The notes under the pieces were generated by a model, which was not told the DNA's origin, ran no database searches, and worked only from the letters and a program-made list of their open reading frames with translations. DNA of 64,000 nt. Origin: Sphingobium cyanobacteriorum. Its GTDB lineage: Bacteria; Pseudomonadota; Alphaproteobacteria; Sphingomonadales; Sphingomonadaceae. Made by a program: the position numbers and the translations under genes. Shown piece after piece: positions 17,284-25,912 of this stretch (its first letter is position 1; each line of letters opens with the position of its first letter). The stretch spans positions 1-64,000 of the forward strand of contig NZ_JAUQOM010000002.1 of the NCBI RefSeq assembly GCF_030580935.1, given 5' to 3'.

Positions 17284-17877
17284 ATGGCCACCAACCCCCG
17301 CGTCGTCGAACGCGCCGTTGAACCGCTGTTCCTCGATCGCTGGTCGCCCCGCGCATTCGACAGTTCCGCCATCCCGCAGGCCGATCTCGACACCCTGTTC
17401 GACGCGGCGCGCTGGGCGCCATCGGCCTTCAACTACCAGCCCTGGCGCTTCCTTTATGCCCATCGCGACAGCGCCGACTGGCATCGGTTCCTGGACGTGC
17501 TGTTCCCGTTCAACCAGAGCTGGGTGCAAAATGCCGGTGCGATCATCTTCATCCTGTCCGACACGCTGATGGCGGCACCGGGGTCGGAGGATTTCAAGCC
17601 GTCGCACAGCCATAGTTTCGACGCGGGCGCGGCCTGGGCGCTGCTGGCGTTGCAGGCGACGCGGCTGGGCTATCACACCCATGGCATGACCGGGGTGGAT
17701 TTCGACAAGGCGCGCGCCGAACTGGGCGTGCCCGACCGTTTCCGGCTGGAGGCCGCAGTCGCGATCGGCCGGCAGGGCGACAAGTCTCTATTGCCCGAAG
17801 CGCTTCAGGCACGCGAGTTTCCCAGTGACCGCAAGCCGATCGGGCATTTTGCCTTCGCGGGCAATTTCCCCGCCTGA
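17284..17877 (+). CDS. Nitroreductase family protein
   Basis: This 197-aa FMN-dependent NAD(P)H oxidoreductase shows the family start RWSPRAFDSSAIP and the FMN-binding ARWAPSAFNYQPWRFLYA, followed by the C-terminal GRQGDKSLLP. Such enzymes reduce nitro groups, quinones or related acceptors in the cytoplasm; the natural substrate is not inferable. AGGAG lies 8 bp upstream of the ATG. It appears monocistronic, with a terminator 45 bp after the stop. Confidence 0.85.
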   Translation: MATNPRVVERAVEPLFLDRWSPRAFDSSAIPQADLDTLFDAARWAPSAFNYQPWRFLYAHRDSADWHRFLDVLFPFNQSWVQNAGAIIFILSDTLMAAPGSEDFKPSHSHSFDAGAAWALLALQATRLGYHTHGMTGVDFDKARAELGVPDRFRLEAAVAIGRQGDKSLLPEALQAREFPSDRKPIGHFAFAGNFPA

Positions 17878-17921
17878 TCCCGCCGCTTGCGGCCGACGCC
17901 CTAATTGGGCAAACATGGACG

Positions 17922-17951
17922 AAGGGCGCTGCAGCCGTGGCGCCCTTTCTT
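17922..17951 (+). terminator. Rho-independent terminator after the nitroreductase gene
   Basis: A perfect 8-bp stem (AAGGGCGC and GCGCCCTT, 10-nt loop) is followed by TCTT. It lies between the nitroreductase and the LOV-HTH gene, so the latter probably has its own promoter. Confidence 0.65.
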
Positions 17952-17967
17952 ATCTGGTGCCTTGTCC

Positions 17968-18537
17968 ATGTCCCTGCCCGAAATGATTACCGGAAGCGCC
18001 GTGGCGGCGGTCCTGACCGATCCGCGCCTTCCCGACAATCCGATCGTCGAATGCAACGACGCATTCCTCGCCCTGACCGGCTATGGCCGCGAAGATGTGA
18101 TCGGGCGCAACTGCCGCTTTCTGAAAGGCGGCGACCCCAATTGCGAAGCGACCGATGCGATCCGCGCGGCGTTGCGCGACAAGCGGCCGGTACTGGTCGA
18201 ACTGCGCAACTATCGCAAGGACGGCACACCGTTTCGCAATGCGTTGATGATCGCGCCGATCTTCGGCGCGGACGGGTCGGTCCATCATTATCTGGGATCG
18301 CAGATGGCGGTGCAGGAAGATCGGGGCGAGGATGCGCGCGCGCGCATCGCGACGCTGACCGACCGGCAGCGCACCGTGCTGCTCGCCATGGCGCAGGGGC
18401 GGCTCAACAAACAGATCGCCTATGAGTTGGGCCTGACCGAGCGGACGGTCAAGATGCACCGCGCCGCAATGCTGCGCGCGCTGGAGGTACGGACGGCGGC
18501 AGAGGCGATCCGGCTGGCGATCGAAGCAGGGCTGTAG
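17968..18537 (+). CDS. LOV-domain blue-light sensor with LuxR-type HTH output
   Basis: This 189-aa protein is built like EL222 of Erythrobacter: an N-terminal LOV/PAS domain (about 10-120) with the photoactive motif GRNCRFLKG (C49 forms the flavin adduct) and ELRNYRKDGTPFRNAL, then a LuxR-family HTH (about 128-187, LTDRQRTVLLAMAQG, NKQIAYELGLTERTVKMHR). In such proteins light frees the HTH to dimerise and bind DNA. The ATG at 17968 is chosen because the upstream TTG at 17905 would run the frame through the terminator. The next gene begins 4 bp after the stop, implying co-transcription. Confidence 0.85.
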   Translation: MSLPEMITGSAVAAVLTDPRLPDNPIVECNDAFLALTGYGREDVIGRNCRFLKGGDPNCEATDAIRAALRDKRPVLVELRNYRKDGTPFRNALMIAPIFGADGSVHHYLGSQMAVQEDRGEDARARIATLTDRQRTVLLAMAQGRLNKQIAYELGLTERTVKMHRAAMLRALEVRTAAEAIRLAIEAGL

Positions 18538-18541
18538 CTTC

Positions 18542-19195
18542 ATGGCGCTGCTGGGCATCGCGATCATCGTCGCGGGCTTTCTGCTGCGTTTTCATCCGCT
18601 GCTGGTGATCCTGGCCTCCGCCATCGTCACCGGGCTGGCCGCCGGCTTCGATCCGCTGGCGATCATCGCCGCGCTGGGCAAGGCATTCAACGAAGCGCGC
18701 TATGTCTCGATCATCTGGATCGTGCTGCCGGTGGTCGGCCTGCTGGAAGCCAACGGGTTGCAGGAGCGGGCGCGCGGGTTGATCGCCCAGTTTCATGGCG
18801 CGACCGTGGGACGTTTCCTGACCTTTTACCTGGTGATACGGCAGGTGCTGGCTGCCATTGGCCTGACATCGGTGGCGGGCCATCCGCAGACGGTGCGCCC
18901 GCTGGTCGCCCCCATTGCGGAGGCGGCGGCGGAACGGCAGGCAGGCGACCTGACCGACGCCGATCGGGAGGAGATCAAGGCGATGGCGGCGGCGACCGAC
19001 AATATCGGGCTGTTCTTTGGCGAGGATATTTTCCTGGCGATCGGTTCGATCCTGCTGATCAAGGGGCTGCTGGAACAATATGGCATCAGCCTGGAGCCGC
19101 TCCAACTGTCGGTCTGGGCGATCCCGACCGCGATCGCGGCCTTCCTGATCCACGGTTTCCGCCTGTGGCGGCTCGACCGCAGGCTGCGCCGATGA
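18542..19195 (+). CDS. DUF969 family membrane protein, probable 5-oxoproline transporter subunit
   Basis: This 217-aa protein has about six hydrophobic segments, with the DUF969 features WIVLPVVGLLEANGLQERAR, AGHPQTVRPLVAPI and a conserved AATDNIGLFFGEDIFLAIGS. The family always occurs next to DUF979, and the two are commonly annotated as a two-part 5-oxoproline (pyroglutamate) transporter. It lies 4 bp after the LOV regulator and overlaps the DUF979 gene. Family assignment is secure; the substrate is not shown by the sequence. Confidence 0.8.
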   Translation: MALLGIAIIVAGFLLRFHPLLVILASAIVTGLAAGFDPLAIIAALGKAFNEARYVSIIWIVLPVVGLLEANGLQERARGLIAQFHGATVGRFLTFYLVIRQVLAAIGLTSVAGHPQTVRPLVAPIAEAAAERQAGDLTDADREEIKAMAAATDNIGLFFGEDIFLAIGSILLIKGLLEQYGISLEPLQLSVWAIPTAIAAFLIHGFRLWRLDRRLRR

Positions 19196-20130
19196 TCACG
19201 CTGCACTGGGTCTATGCGCTGGCCGGAGCGATCTTCGCCGCCTATGCGCTGCTCGGCGCCCGCGAACGGCCGCTCAACGCGGCTTTCTGGGCGCTGCTGG
19301 CGGTCAGCATGTGGGCGGGGGACCGGCTGGGCGATCTGGGCAACGGCCTGCTGGTGCTGGGCCTGGTCTGTCTGGGATCGGTCGGCCTGCGATCGGTGGG
19401 ACGGCTGAACCGAGGCGATAGCGCGGTGGCGCCCGCGCTTCGGCAGGCGCGCGCCGATGGCTTCGGCAACCGGCTGTTCGTGATCGCCCTCATCATTCCC
19501 GCGACCGCGCTGGCCGGCACGATCCTGTTCAAGGCGGCGCCCGGCTGGATCGACGGCAGGCAGGCGACGCTGATCGCGCTGGCACTGGGTGTTCTGATCG
19601 CGCTGGCGGTAGGATGCCTGTGGCTGCGCACCGGGCCGGTCGTGCCATTGCAGCAGGGACGGCGGCTGATGGATCAGGTCGGATGGGCGGCGATCCTGCC
19701 GCAGATGCTGGCCAGCCTGGGCGCGGTGTTCGCGCTGGCGGGGGTGGGCGATGTCGTGGGCGGCATCGTCAGCCAGGCGATCCCGCAGGGCAGCCTGCTG
19801 GGCGCGGTGATCGCCTATGCCCTCGGCATGGCGCTGTTCACCATGATCATGGGCAATGCCTTTGCCGCCTTCCCTGTGATGACCGTCGCGATCGGCATTC
19901 CGCTGCTGATCCGCACTTATCATGGCGATCCGGCGATCGTGTGCGCGATCGGGATGCTGGCGGGCTTCTGCGGTACGCTGCTGACCCCGATGGCGGCCAA
20001 TTTCAACCTTGTGCCCGCGGCCTTGCTGGAATTGAAAGACAAGCATGGCGTGATCAGGCAGCAGGTCGGCACCGCCGTTCCGCTGCTGATCGTCAACATC
20101 CTCCTCATATACTGGCTGGCGTTCCCATGA
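19192..20130 (+). CDS. DUF979 family membrane protein, probable 5-oxoproline transporter subunit
   Basis: This 312-aa polytopic protein has eight to ten hydrophobic helices. Recognisable DUF979 stretches are VGWAAILPQMLASLGAVF, VIAYALGMALFTMIMGNAFA and GFCGTLLTPMAANFNLVPAA. The ATG at 19192 overlaps the DUF969 stop (ATGA), giving coupled translation of the two presumed transporter halves. Confidence 0.8.
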   Translation: MITLHWVYALAGAIFAAYALLGARERPLNAAFWALLAVSMWAGDRLGDLGNGLLVLGLVCLGSVGLRSVGRLNRGDSAVAPALRQARADGFGNRLFVIALIIPATALAGTILFKAAPGWIDGRQATLIALALGVLIALAVGCLWLRTGPVVPLQQGRRLMDQVGWAAILPQMLASLGAVFALAGVGDVVGGIVSQAIPQGSLLGAVIAYALGMALFTMIMGNAFAAFPVMTVAIGIPLLIRTYHGDPAIVCAIGMLAGFCGTLLTPMAANFNLVPAALLELKDKHGVIRQQVGTAVPLLIVNILLIYWLAFP

Positions 20131-21116
20131 CTCACCTGACCCAAGACATAGCCGATCGTTTCGCCGCGCTGACCCTGTCGCATCTGGGGCGGCACTATCC
20201 CTACAAGATGGACCTGGTGATGGGCGGGCCGGAAGATGCGCGCATACCGGCGGACCATCATCCGATCTTCCACGGCAGTTTCGACTGGCATAGCTGCGTC
20301 CATGGCTGGTGGCAGGTGATGCGCTTACTGCGCCTCTATCCCGACATGGCGCAGGCGGCGATGATCGGGATGCGGGCGGACAGGATGCTGGTGCCGGACA
20401 AGGTGGCGGGCGAACTGGCCTATCTCGACCGCCCGCTCAGCACGGGGTTCGAGCGGCCCTATGGCTGGGCCTGGCTGCTGGCGCTGCATCAGGAACTGGC
20501 GCTGCACGACGCGCCCTGGGCCGATGCGATTGCACCGCTGGCGGATGCCTTCGCCGCGCGTTTCCATGCTTTCCTGCCTCGGCTGACCTACCCGTTGCGG
20601 GTCGGCACCCATTACAACATCGCCTTTGCGCTGACGCTGGCGCTGGATTGGGCGGAGACGCGGGATCCCGCGCTGGTGGCGCTGATCCGGGACAAGGCGA
20701 CCGGCTGGTTCGGGCAGGACAAGGGATGTCAGGCGTGGGAGCCGGGCGGTGACGAATTTCTGTCCCCGGCGCTGATCGAAGCGTTACTGATGAGCCGGCT
20801 GCTGCCCGCTGCGGACTTTGCCGCCTGGTTCCACGCCTTCCTGCCGGACCTGGCGCGGGGGGAGCCGGCGACGCTCTTCACCCCCGCCACCGTGTCCGAC
20901 CGTTCCGACGGCAAGATCGCCCATCTGGACGGGCTGAACCTCAGTCGCGCCTGGTGCTGGCGCGGCATCGCCGTCGCGCTGGGGGACGGGGATGCGATCA
21001 CCCCACTCGCACGCGCGACGGCAACCCGCCACATCGCCGCCAGCCTGCCCCATGTCGCAGGCGACTATATGGGCGAACATTGGCTGGCGACATATGCCCT
21101 GCTGGCGATGGCGTGA
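20127..21116 (+). CDS. DUF2891 family protein
   Basis: A 329-aa soluble, mostly helical protein of the DUF2891 family: conserved HPIFHGSFDWHSCVHGWW near residue 50, YGWAWLLALHQEL, and YPLRVGTHYNIAFALTLALD. The His/Trp/Glu-rich (alpha/alpha)-barrel-like pattern resembles lyases or glycosidases, but no activity is known to me. It overlaps the DUF979 gene by four bases, so it belongs to the transporter operon and may process the imported compound. Confidence 0.8.
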   Translation: MTHLTQDIADRFAALTLSHLGRHYPYKMDLVMGGPEDARIPADHHPIFHGSFDWHSCVHGWWQVMRLLRLYPDMAQAAMIGMRADRMLVPDKVAGELAYLDRPLSTGFERPYGWAWLLALHQELALHDAPWADAIAPLADAFAARFHAFLPRLTYPLRVGTHYNIAFALTLALDWAETRDPALVALIRDKATGWFGQDKGCQAWEPGGDEFLSPALIEALLMSRLLPAADFAAWFHAFLPDLARGEPATLFTPATVSDRSDGKIAHLDGLNLSRAWCWRGIAVALGDGDAITPLARATATRHIAASLPHVAGDYMGEHWLATYALLAMA

Positions 21117-21125
21117 ACGCCGCGA

Positions 21126-21962
21126 TCAGTCGCGCAGCAGGTCGTTGATGGCGGTCTTGGACCGCGTCTGGGCGTCGACGCGCTTGACGATCACGGCGCA
21201 ATAGAGGCTGGGACCGGGCGTGCCGTCGGGCAGGGGCTTGCCGGGGAGCGCGCCGGGGACGACGACCGAATAAGGCGGCACCTGACCGATGAAGATTTCG
21301 CCCGTGGTGCGATCGACGATCTTGGTCGACATGCCGATGAACACGCCCATCGACAGGACCGATCCCTTGCCGATGCGCACGCCTTCCACCACTTCGGACC
21401 GGGCGCCGATGAAACAGTCATCCTCGATGATGACAGGATCGGCCTGCAACGGTTCCAGCACGCCGCCGATGCCGACGCCGCCGGACAGGTGGACATTCTT
21501 GCCGATCTGGGCGCAACTGCCGACCGTCACCCAGGTGTCGACCATCGTGCCTTCATCCACGAACGCGCCGATATTGACGAAGCTGGGCATCAGGATGACA
21601 TTCTTCGCGATATGCGCGCCGGCGCGCGCGAAGCTGCCCGGCACGGCGCGGAACCCGGCGGCACGGAAGGCGGCCTCGTCCCAGCCGGCGAACTTGCTGG
21701 GCACCTTGTCCCACCAATGGCCAGCGCCGGGGCCGTTGTCGATCATCACATTGTCATTGAGCCGGAACGACAGCAGCACAGCCTTTTTGAGCCACTGGTT
21801 GACCTGCCAGCCGCCGTCCACCGGCTCGGCGACCCGACCCTTGCCACTGTCGAGCAGCGCCAGCGCTTCCTGCACCGCGTCACGGACAGCGCCCTGCGTG
21901 GCCAGGCTGACATTGGCGCGGTCCTCCCACGCGGCATCGATAGTGGCGATCAGGTCGGTCAT
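21126..21962 (-). CDS. dapD: 2,3,4,5-tetrahydropyridine-2,6-dicarboxylate N-succinyltransferase
   Basis: Fourth step of lysine/diaminopimelate synthesis by the succinylase route, transferring succinyl from succinyl-CoA. The 278-aa protein has the N-terminal helical domain ([15 protein letters not shown]) and a left-handed beta-helix of hexapeptide repeats ([36 protein letters not shown]). Full length. It is coupled by ATGA overlap to the upstream HAD gene and converges with the DUF2891 gene, 9 bp apart. Confidence 0.95.
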   Translation of the reverse strand: MTDLIATIDAAWEDRANVSLATQGAVRDAVQEALALLDSGKGRVAEPVDGGWQVNQWLKKAVLLSFRLNDNVMIDNGPGAGHWWDKVPSKFAGWDEAAFRAAGFRAVPGSFARAGAHIAKNVILMPSFVNIGAFVDEGTMVDTWVTVGSCAQIGKNVHLSGGVGIGGVLEPLQADPVIIEDDCFIGARSEVVEGVRIGKGSVLSMGVFIGMSTKIVDRTTGEIFIGQVPPYSVVVPGALPGKPLPDGTPGPSLYCAVIVKRVDAQTRSKTAINDLLRD

Positions 21963-22630
21963 GTGCGTTCCCCAAGGATGTCGGCCAGAAATGGCGTCAG
22001 ATGGTCGGTTTCAAAATCGATATAATCGGGATGATGGTCGTGATTGCCCGCTTCGGAGCCGTTATTGACCCAGATGGTGGTCATGCCGATCGCCTTGGCG
22101 GGCTTGAGGTTGCGGGCCATGTCCTCGAAGAAGGCGGCGCGGGCCGGATCGACATCATGCACGCGGCATAGCTGGGCATAGCCTGACGGATCGGGCTTGG
22201 GCACATATTGGCAGGCGTGGATATCGTGGATCAGTTCGAAGGCATCCGACAGTCCCAGCTTGTCGAGCACGCGGCCGGCATAGTCGGCATCGCCATTGGT
22301 GAAGATCAGGCGGCGGCCGGGCAGCGCGGCGATATGGGCGTTCAGATCGGTATCCACCGCCAGCCGGTCCATCGAAATGTCATGGACATAATCGAGAAAG
22401 TCGCGCGGTTCGATGCCATGATGGCGCATCAGCCCGGACAGGGTAGTGCCATGTTCCATGAAGTAGCGCTTCTGGGTTTCGCGGGCGACCACGGGGTCGC
22501 AGCCCAGCAGTTCCTGGATGAACTCGCCCATCTTCACGTCGATCAGCGCGAACAGGTCCGCCTTCGCCGGGTAGAGCGTGTTGTCCAGATCGAAGATCCA
22601 GGTGTCGACATGGGCCAGATCCGCGCGCAT
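21959..22630 (-). CDS. HAD-family pyrimidine 5'-nucleotidase-like hydrolase
   Basis: A 223-aa HAD phosphatase with motif I F-D14-L-D16-NTLYP, motif II TNGD (about 111-114), the lysine region [10 protein letters not shown], and motif [15 protein letters not shown]. This set matches the SDT1/Phm8-type pyrimidine 5'-nucleotidase subgroup common in alphaproteobacteria. It precedes and overlaps dapD, an arrangement often seen in sphingomonads. The exact nucleotide substrate is not inferable. Confidence 0.85.
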   Translation of the reverse strand: MRADLAHVDTWIFDLDNTLYPAKADLFALIDVKMGEFIQELLGCDPVVARETQKRYFMEHGTTLSGLMRHHGIEPRDFLDYVHDISMDRLAVDTDLNAHIAALPGRRLIFTNGDADYAGRVLDKLGLSDAFELIHDIHACQYVPKPDPSGYAQLCRVHDVDPARAAFFEDMARNLKPAKAIGMTTIWVNNGSEAGNHDHHPDYIDFETDHLTPFLADILGERT

Positions 22631-22674
22631 GGCCGCGCCCTAGAGCGGCACGGCGCGAAGGGCAAGCCACTAAC

Positions 22675-22697
22675 CCTTCTCCCTGCGAGGCAGAAGG
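22675..22697. repeat. Short REP-like palindrome
   Basis: CCTTCT and AGAAGG arms with an 11-nt loop lie between the LOG-family gene (downstream side) and the start of the HAD gene. It resembles the other intergenic palindromes of this window and could also act as a weak terminator for the LOG gene. Confidence 0.4.
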
Positions 22698-22746
22698 ATA
22701 TGGAGCCTTCCCGGCGCCGGAGTTGGAAGATGGGGAAGGATATTAT

Positions 22747-23625
22747 TCAGCCGCAGCCCAGCGGCTCGCTGTCCTGGTAGAAAGTTTGCACCGCAGTCCA
22801 GGCGTCCTCCGCGCTTTCGACCCAGGTGAGCAGGTTGAGGTCGGTATGGGAAATCACGCCCTCGTCGGCCAGCGCTTCGAAATCGACCACCCGGTTCCAG
22901 AAATCCCTGCCGAACAGCAGGATCGGGATCGGCTTCATCTTGCCCGTCTGAATGAGGGTGAGCAGTTCGAACATCTCGTCGAACGTGCCAAAGCCGCCCG
23001 GAAAGACGGCGAGCGCACGGGCGCGCAGCAGGAAATGCATCTTGCGCAGCGCGAAATAGTGGAACTGGAAGCTCAGCTCCGGGGTCACGAAACGATTGGG
23101 CGCCTGTTCGTGCGGCAGGACGATGTTCATGCCGATCGTGGTCTGGCCGACATCGGCCGCGCCGCGATTGGCCGCCTCCATGATCGACGGGCCGCCGCCT
23201 GAACAGACGACGAAATGACGGCATCCCGCCGCGTTCACCGGATATTGCGCGGCGATGCCGGCCAGTTTGCGGGCTTCGTCATAATAGACCGCCTTCCTGC
23301 CCAGATTTTCCGCGATTCGCCGTTGCTGTGGCGTGGTGGCGGCATCGATCCGCGCCTGCACCTCTTCGGGTTGGGGGATGCGGGCGGAACCGTAGAAAAC
23401 GAAGGTCGATTCGATCTTCGCTTCGTCCATCAGCAATTGGGGCTTGAGCAGTTCGAGCTGGAAACGGATCGGGCGCAGATCCTCGCGCAGCAGGAATTCC
23501 GTATCCTGGAAGGCCAGCTTGTAGGCGCTGCTCTGCGTCTGGGGGGTGCCTGCCTGTTTCCTGGCATCATTGGCCTCTTCGCGGGCCGGGCGGAATTTGC
23601 GTTCTTCGATTTCTTTTTTCGTCAT
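22747..23625 (-). CDS. LOG family protein (TIGR00730-type)
   Basis: This 292-aa Rossmann-type protein has the LOG motifs CSGGGPSIMEAANRGA and PGGFGTFDEMFELLT. Plant LOG enzymes release cytokinin bases from nucleotides, and bacterial members hydrolyse nucleoside monophosphates. The larger size and the N-terminal extension (EERKFRPAREEANDARK) fit the long bacterial subgroup, whose function is less clear. The start at 23625 is preferred over one at 23694 because the family-like sequence begins there. Confidence 0.8.
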   Translation of the reverse strand: MTKKEIEERKFRPAREEANDARKQAGTPQTQSSAYKLAFQDTEFLLREDLRPIRFQLELLKPQLLMDEAKIESTFVFYGSARIPQPEEVQARIDAATTPQQRRIAENLGRKAVYYDEARKLAGIAAQYPVNAAGCRHFVVCSGGGPSIMEAANRGAADVGQTTIGMNIVLPHEQAPNRFVTPELSFQFHYFALRKMHFLLRARALAVFPGGFGTFDEMFELLTLIQTGKMKPIPILLFGRDFWNRVVDFEALADEGVISHTDLNLLTWVESAEDAWTAVQTFYQDSEPLGCG

Positions 23626-23688
23626 TTGCCCCAACTTAGTGCGCGGCAATGACAAAACCAAGTCCGCTTGTCGGCAAATGCCAGGCCT

Positions 23689-23718
23689 CGCCATTGCTGC
23701 GCTGCGCTCGCAATGGCG
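23689..23718. repeat. Inverted repeat between LOG-family and extensin-like genes
   Basis: Nine-base arms CGCCATTGC and GCAATGGCG with a 12-nt loop lie in the 140-bp gap. No T-run follows on the minus strand, so I treat it as a REP-like element rather than a clear terminator. Confidence 0.45.
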
Positions 23719-23767
23719 AATCGAGGTTCTGCGTCAGCGACAAAATCCTCCACGTTTTTGCTTTCGT

Positions 23768-24460
23768 TTAGCGGCAGAAGCCGCCGCTGCCGCCCATGTC
23801 GAAATGGAAATGGTCGTGATGGGCAGCGTTGTAATTGGGACTGAGGACGGTGTTGAACCGTTTGCAGGCGCTGGCGTGGACCACGGCCAGGAACTGGCGG
23901 GTTTGCCGGTCGCCATTCCAGTCCTTTTGAATGCTGATGCGCCGTCCGTCCGACAGGACGAAGGCGGCCACATCGATCGCATTGCTGTGGGCATGTTCGG
24001 ACAGCTTGCCGCTGCCCGCGATCGGCCGGCAATTATAGGTGCCGAATGTTTCGATCCGTTCGATCTCCGCGCCCAGGATCAGCCGCGCGGCGGGCTGTAC
24101 GCCATAGCGTGCCCAGGCGGCGAAATTGGCCGCCAGGTTGCAGGTCATCGCACCCAGATTGGTGGTCGGCACGCCGATGTCGGTCAGCTTCACACTGCCA
24201 TAGGCACTGCATCCGCCGCCGAAATTCTGGTCGGGCAGGGGGGTGAAGGATACCGCTTGCGATTGCAGTTTCGCAAAACATTGCCGGGTTTCCAGCGCCG
24301 GTTGTGCCGGTGCGCGCACCGGGTTTCGCGCCGCTTTGGGCGCAGTGGCCACTCGCCCGCGCGGGACCAGGTCGCCGCTGCACGCACCCAGGCCCAGCGC
24401 CAGCAGCGCGGCCAGCCCGACGCCCCGCGTCGCCCGTATCCCGATTGCCCGATCGCTCAT
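23768..24460 (-). CDS. Extensin-like C-terminal domain lipoprotein
   Basis: This 230-aa protein begins with a lipoprotein signal (LAALLALGLGAC, lipidated Cys near residue 27), then a short proline/alanine linker, then the extensin-like C-terminal domain found in many alphaproteobacteria. That domain shows conserved Cys pairs and the His/Asp set SEHAHSNAIDVAAF and AAHHDHFHFD, resembling zinc peptidases of the LAS/VanY type. A cell-wall hydrolytic or binding role in the periplasm is likely but unproven. Confidence 0.85.
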   Translation of the reverse strand: MSDRAIGIRATRGVGLAALLALGLGACSGDLVPRGRVATAPKAARNPVRAPAQPALETRQCFAKLQSQAVSFTPLPDQNFGGGCSAYGSVKLTDIGVPTTNLGAMTCNLAANFAAWARYGVQPAARLILGAEIERIETFGTYNCRPIAGSGKLSEHAHSNAIDVAAFVLSDGRRISIQKDWNGDRQTRQFLAVVHASACKRFNTVLSPNYNAAHHDHFHFDMGGSGGFCR

Positions 24461-24559
24461 GAGTCGGGATGCTAGCAGGGCAATTCTTGCCGAAGGTTAA
24501 CGGCCTGTTCGGTTCGTCCTATTTTCATGGTCGCCTTGACAGGTCCGCCGAAATCTCTA

Positions 24560-24621
24560 GTGCGGCCGACGGGCCACGCGGTCCCAACGCCGCGCGTGCT
24601 CTCTGTAAGGAGACGCATTAC
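24560..24621 (+). ncRNA. Putative serC leader RNA element
   Basis: The leader directly upstream of serC can pair ACGCGG with CCGCGCGT, and a second short hairpin (TCTC and GAGA) covers AAGGAG, the ribosome site. A structured serC RNA motif upstream of serC-serA in alphaproteobacteria has been described by comparative genomics, and position and sequence (GCTCTCTGTAAGGAGAC) fit my recollection of it. A TTGACA at 24536-24541 could be the -35 box of its promoter, but the -10 region is weak. A covariance search would settle it. Confidence 0.5.
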
Positions 24622-25800
24622 ATGACTGATCTGACTGCCGTTGACGCCACCATTGCGCCTGCGCAAAAGCCCGCAAGCCGTCCGGCCCGACCCTTTTTCT
24701 CTTCCGGTCCCTGTGCCAAGCCTCCCGGCTGGAGCGCCGACAAGCTGGCCACCGACTCGCTTGGCCGCTCGCACCGCGCCAAGATCGGCAAGACCCGCCT
24801 TGGCTATTGCATCGACCTGATGCGCGAACTGCTCGGCCTGCCCGAAACCCACCGCATCGGCATCGTGCCGGGGTCCGACACCGGCGCCTTCGAAATGGCG
24901 ATGTGGACGATGCTGGGCGCGCGCCCCGTCACGACCATCGCGTGGGAAAGCTTCGGCGAAGGCTGGGTGACGGACGCGGCCAAGCAGTTGAAGCTCGACC
25001 CCACCGTCATCCGCGCCGATTATGGCCAGTTGCCCGATCTTTCCACGGTCGATTTCAGCAATGACGTGCTGTTCACCTGGAACGGGACCACGTCGGGCGT
25101 GCGCGTGCCGAACGCCGACTGGATTGCGGCCGACCGTGAAGGGCTGACCTTCGCCGACGCGACCAGCGCGGTGTTCGCCTATGACATCGACTGGGCGAAG
25201 ATCGACGTCGCCACCTTCTCCTGGCAGAAGGTGCTGGGCGGCGAGGGCGGCCATGGTGTGCTGATCCTCGGCCCCCGCGCCGTCGAGCGACTCGAAACCT
25301 ACAGCCCCGCCTGGCCGCTGCCCAAGGTTTTCCGTCTGATGGCCAAGGGCAAGCTGGCCGAAGGCGTGTTCAAGGGCGAGACGATCAACACCCCGTCCAT
25401 GCTGGCGGTCGAGGACGCGATCTTCGCGCTGGAATGGGGCAAGTCGCTGGGCGGCCTCAACGGCCTGATCGCGCGCAGCGACGCCAATGCGGCTGCCCTG
25501 GACAAGATCGTCGCGGAGCGCGACTGGCTGGGCCATCTCGCCGTCGATGAAGCGTCGCGGTCCAGAACCAGCGTCTGCCTGACCGTCGCGGGTGCTGACG
25601 AAGCCTTCATCAAGGCCTTTGCCGGCCTGCTGGAAAAGGAAGGCGCCGCCTATGACATTGCGGGCTACCGCGATGCCCCGGCGGGTCTTCGCATCTGGTG
25701 CGGCGCGACCGTCGAAACCGCCGATATCGAAGCGCTGGGTCCGTGGCTCGACTGGGCCTATGCAACAGTTTTTGCCAAAGAGCAGGTTGCCCACTCTTAA
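24622..25800 (+). CDS. serC: Phosphoserine aminotransferase
   Basis: PLP enzyme converting 3-phosphohydroxypyruvate to phosphoserine; also used in pyridoxine synthesis. The 392-aa length and sequence ([42 protein letters not shown] with PLP lysine K203) match the longer alphaproteobacterial SerC subgroup. AAGGAG lies 9 bp before the ATG at 24622. It is followed by serA, forming the serine pathway pair, with a REP pair between them. Confidence 0.95.
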   Translation: MTDLTAVDATIAPAQKPASRPARPFFSSGPCAKPPGWSADKLATDSLGRSHRAKIGKTRLGYCIDLMRELLGLPETHRIGIVPGSDTGAFEMAMWTMLGARPVTTIAWESFGEGWVTDAAKQLKLDPTVIRADYGQLPDLSTVDFSNDVLFTWNGTTSGVRVPNADWIAADREGLTFADATSAVFAYDIDWAKIDVATFSWQKVLGGEGGHGVLILGPRAVERLETYSPAWPLPKVFRLMAKGKLAEGVFKGETINTPSMLAVEDAIFALEWGKSLGGLNGLIARSDANAAALDKIVAERDWLGHLAVDEASRSRTSVCLTVAGADEAFIKAFAGLLEKEGAAYDIAGYRDAPAGLRIWCGATVETADIEALGPWLDWAYATVFAKEQVAHS

Positions 25801-25803
25801 TGG

Positions 25804-25892
25804 CGTCACCCCGACCCTGAGCCGGGGTCCCGCTTCTTCTTCATGTCCTGCCCGCCAACTAAGCGGGACCCCGGATCAAGTCCGGGGTGACG
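25804..25892. repeat. REP-like inverted pair between serC and serA
   Basis: Two 30-bp arms (25804-25833 and 25863-25892) are near-perfect reverse complements, beginning CGTCACCCCG and ending CGGGGTGACG. Each arm is itself a small palindrome with CCCCG/CGGGG cores. This paired layout is typical of bacterial interspersed palindromes and is common in sphingomonad intergenic DNA. It may also shape the serC-serA transcript. Confidence 0.8.
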
Positions 25893-25912
25893 ATGACATA
25901 TAGGATATTCCC

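Noticed and set aside
17905..17967. Longer N-terminus of the LOV-HTH gene starting with TTG
   Set aside because: It would be translated through a clear terminator hairpin and shows no LOV-family similarity; ATG 17968 is better.
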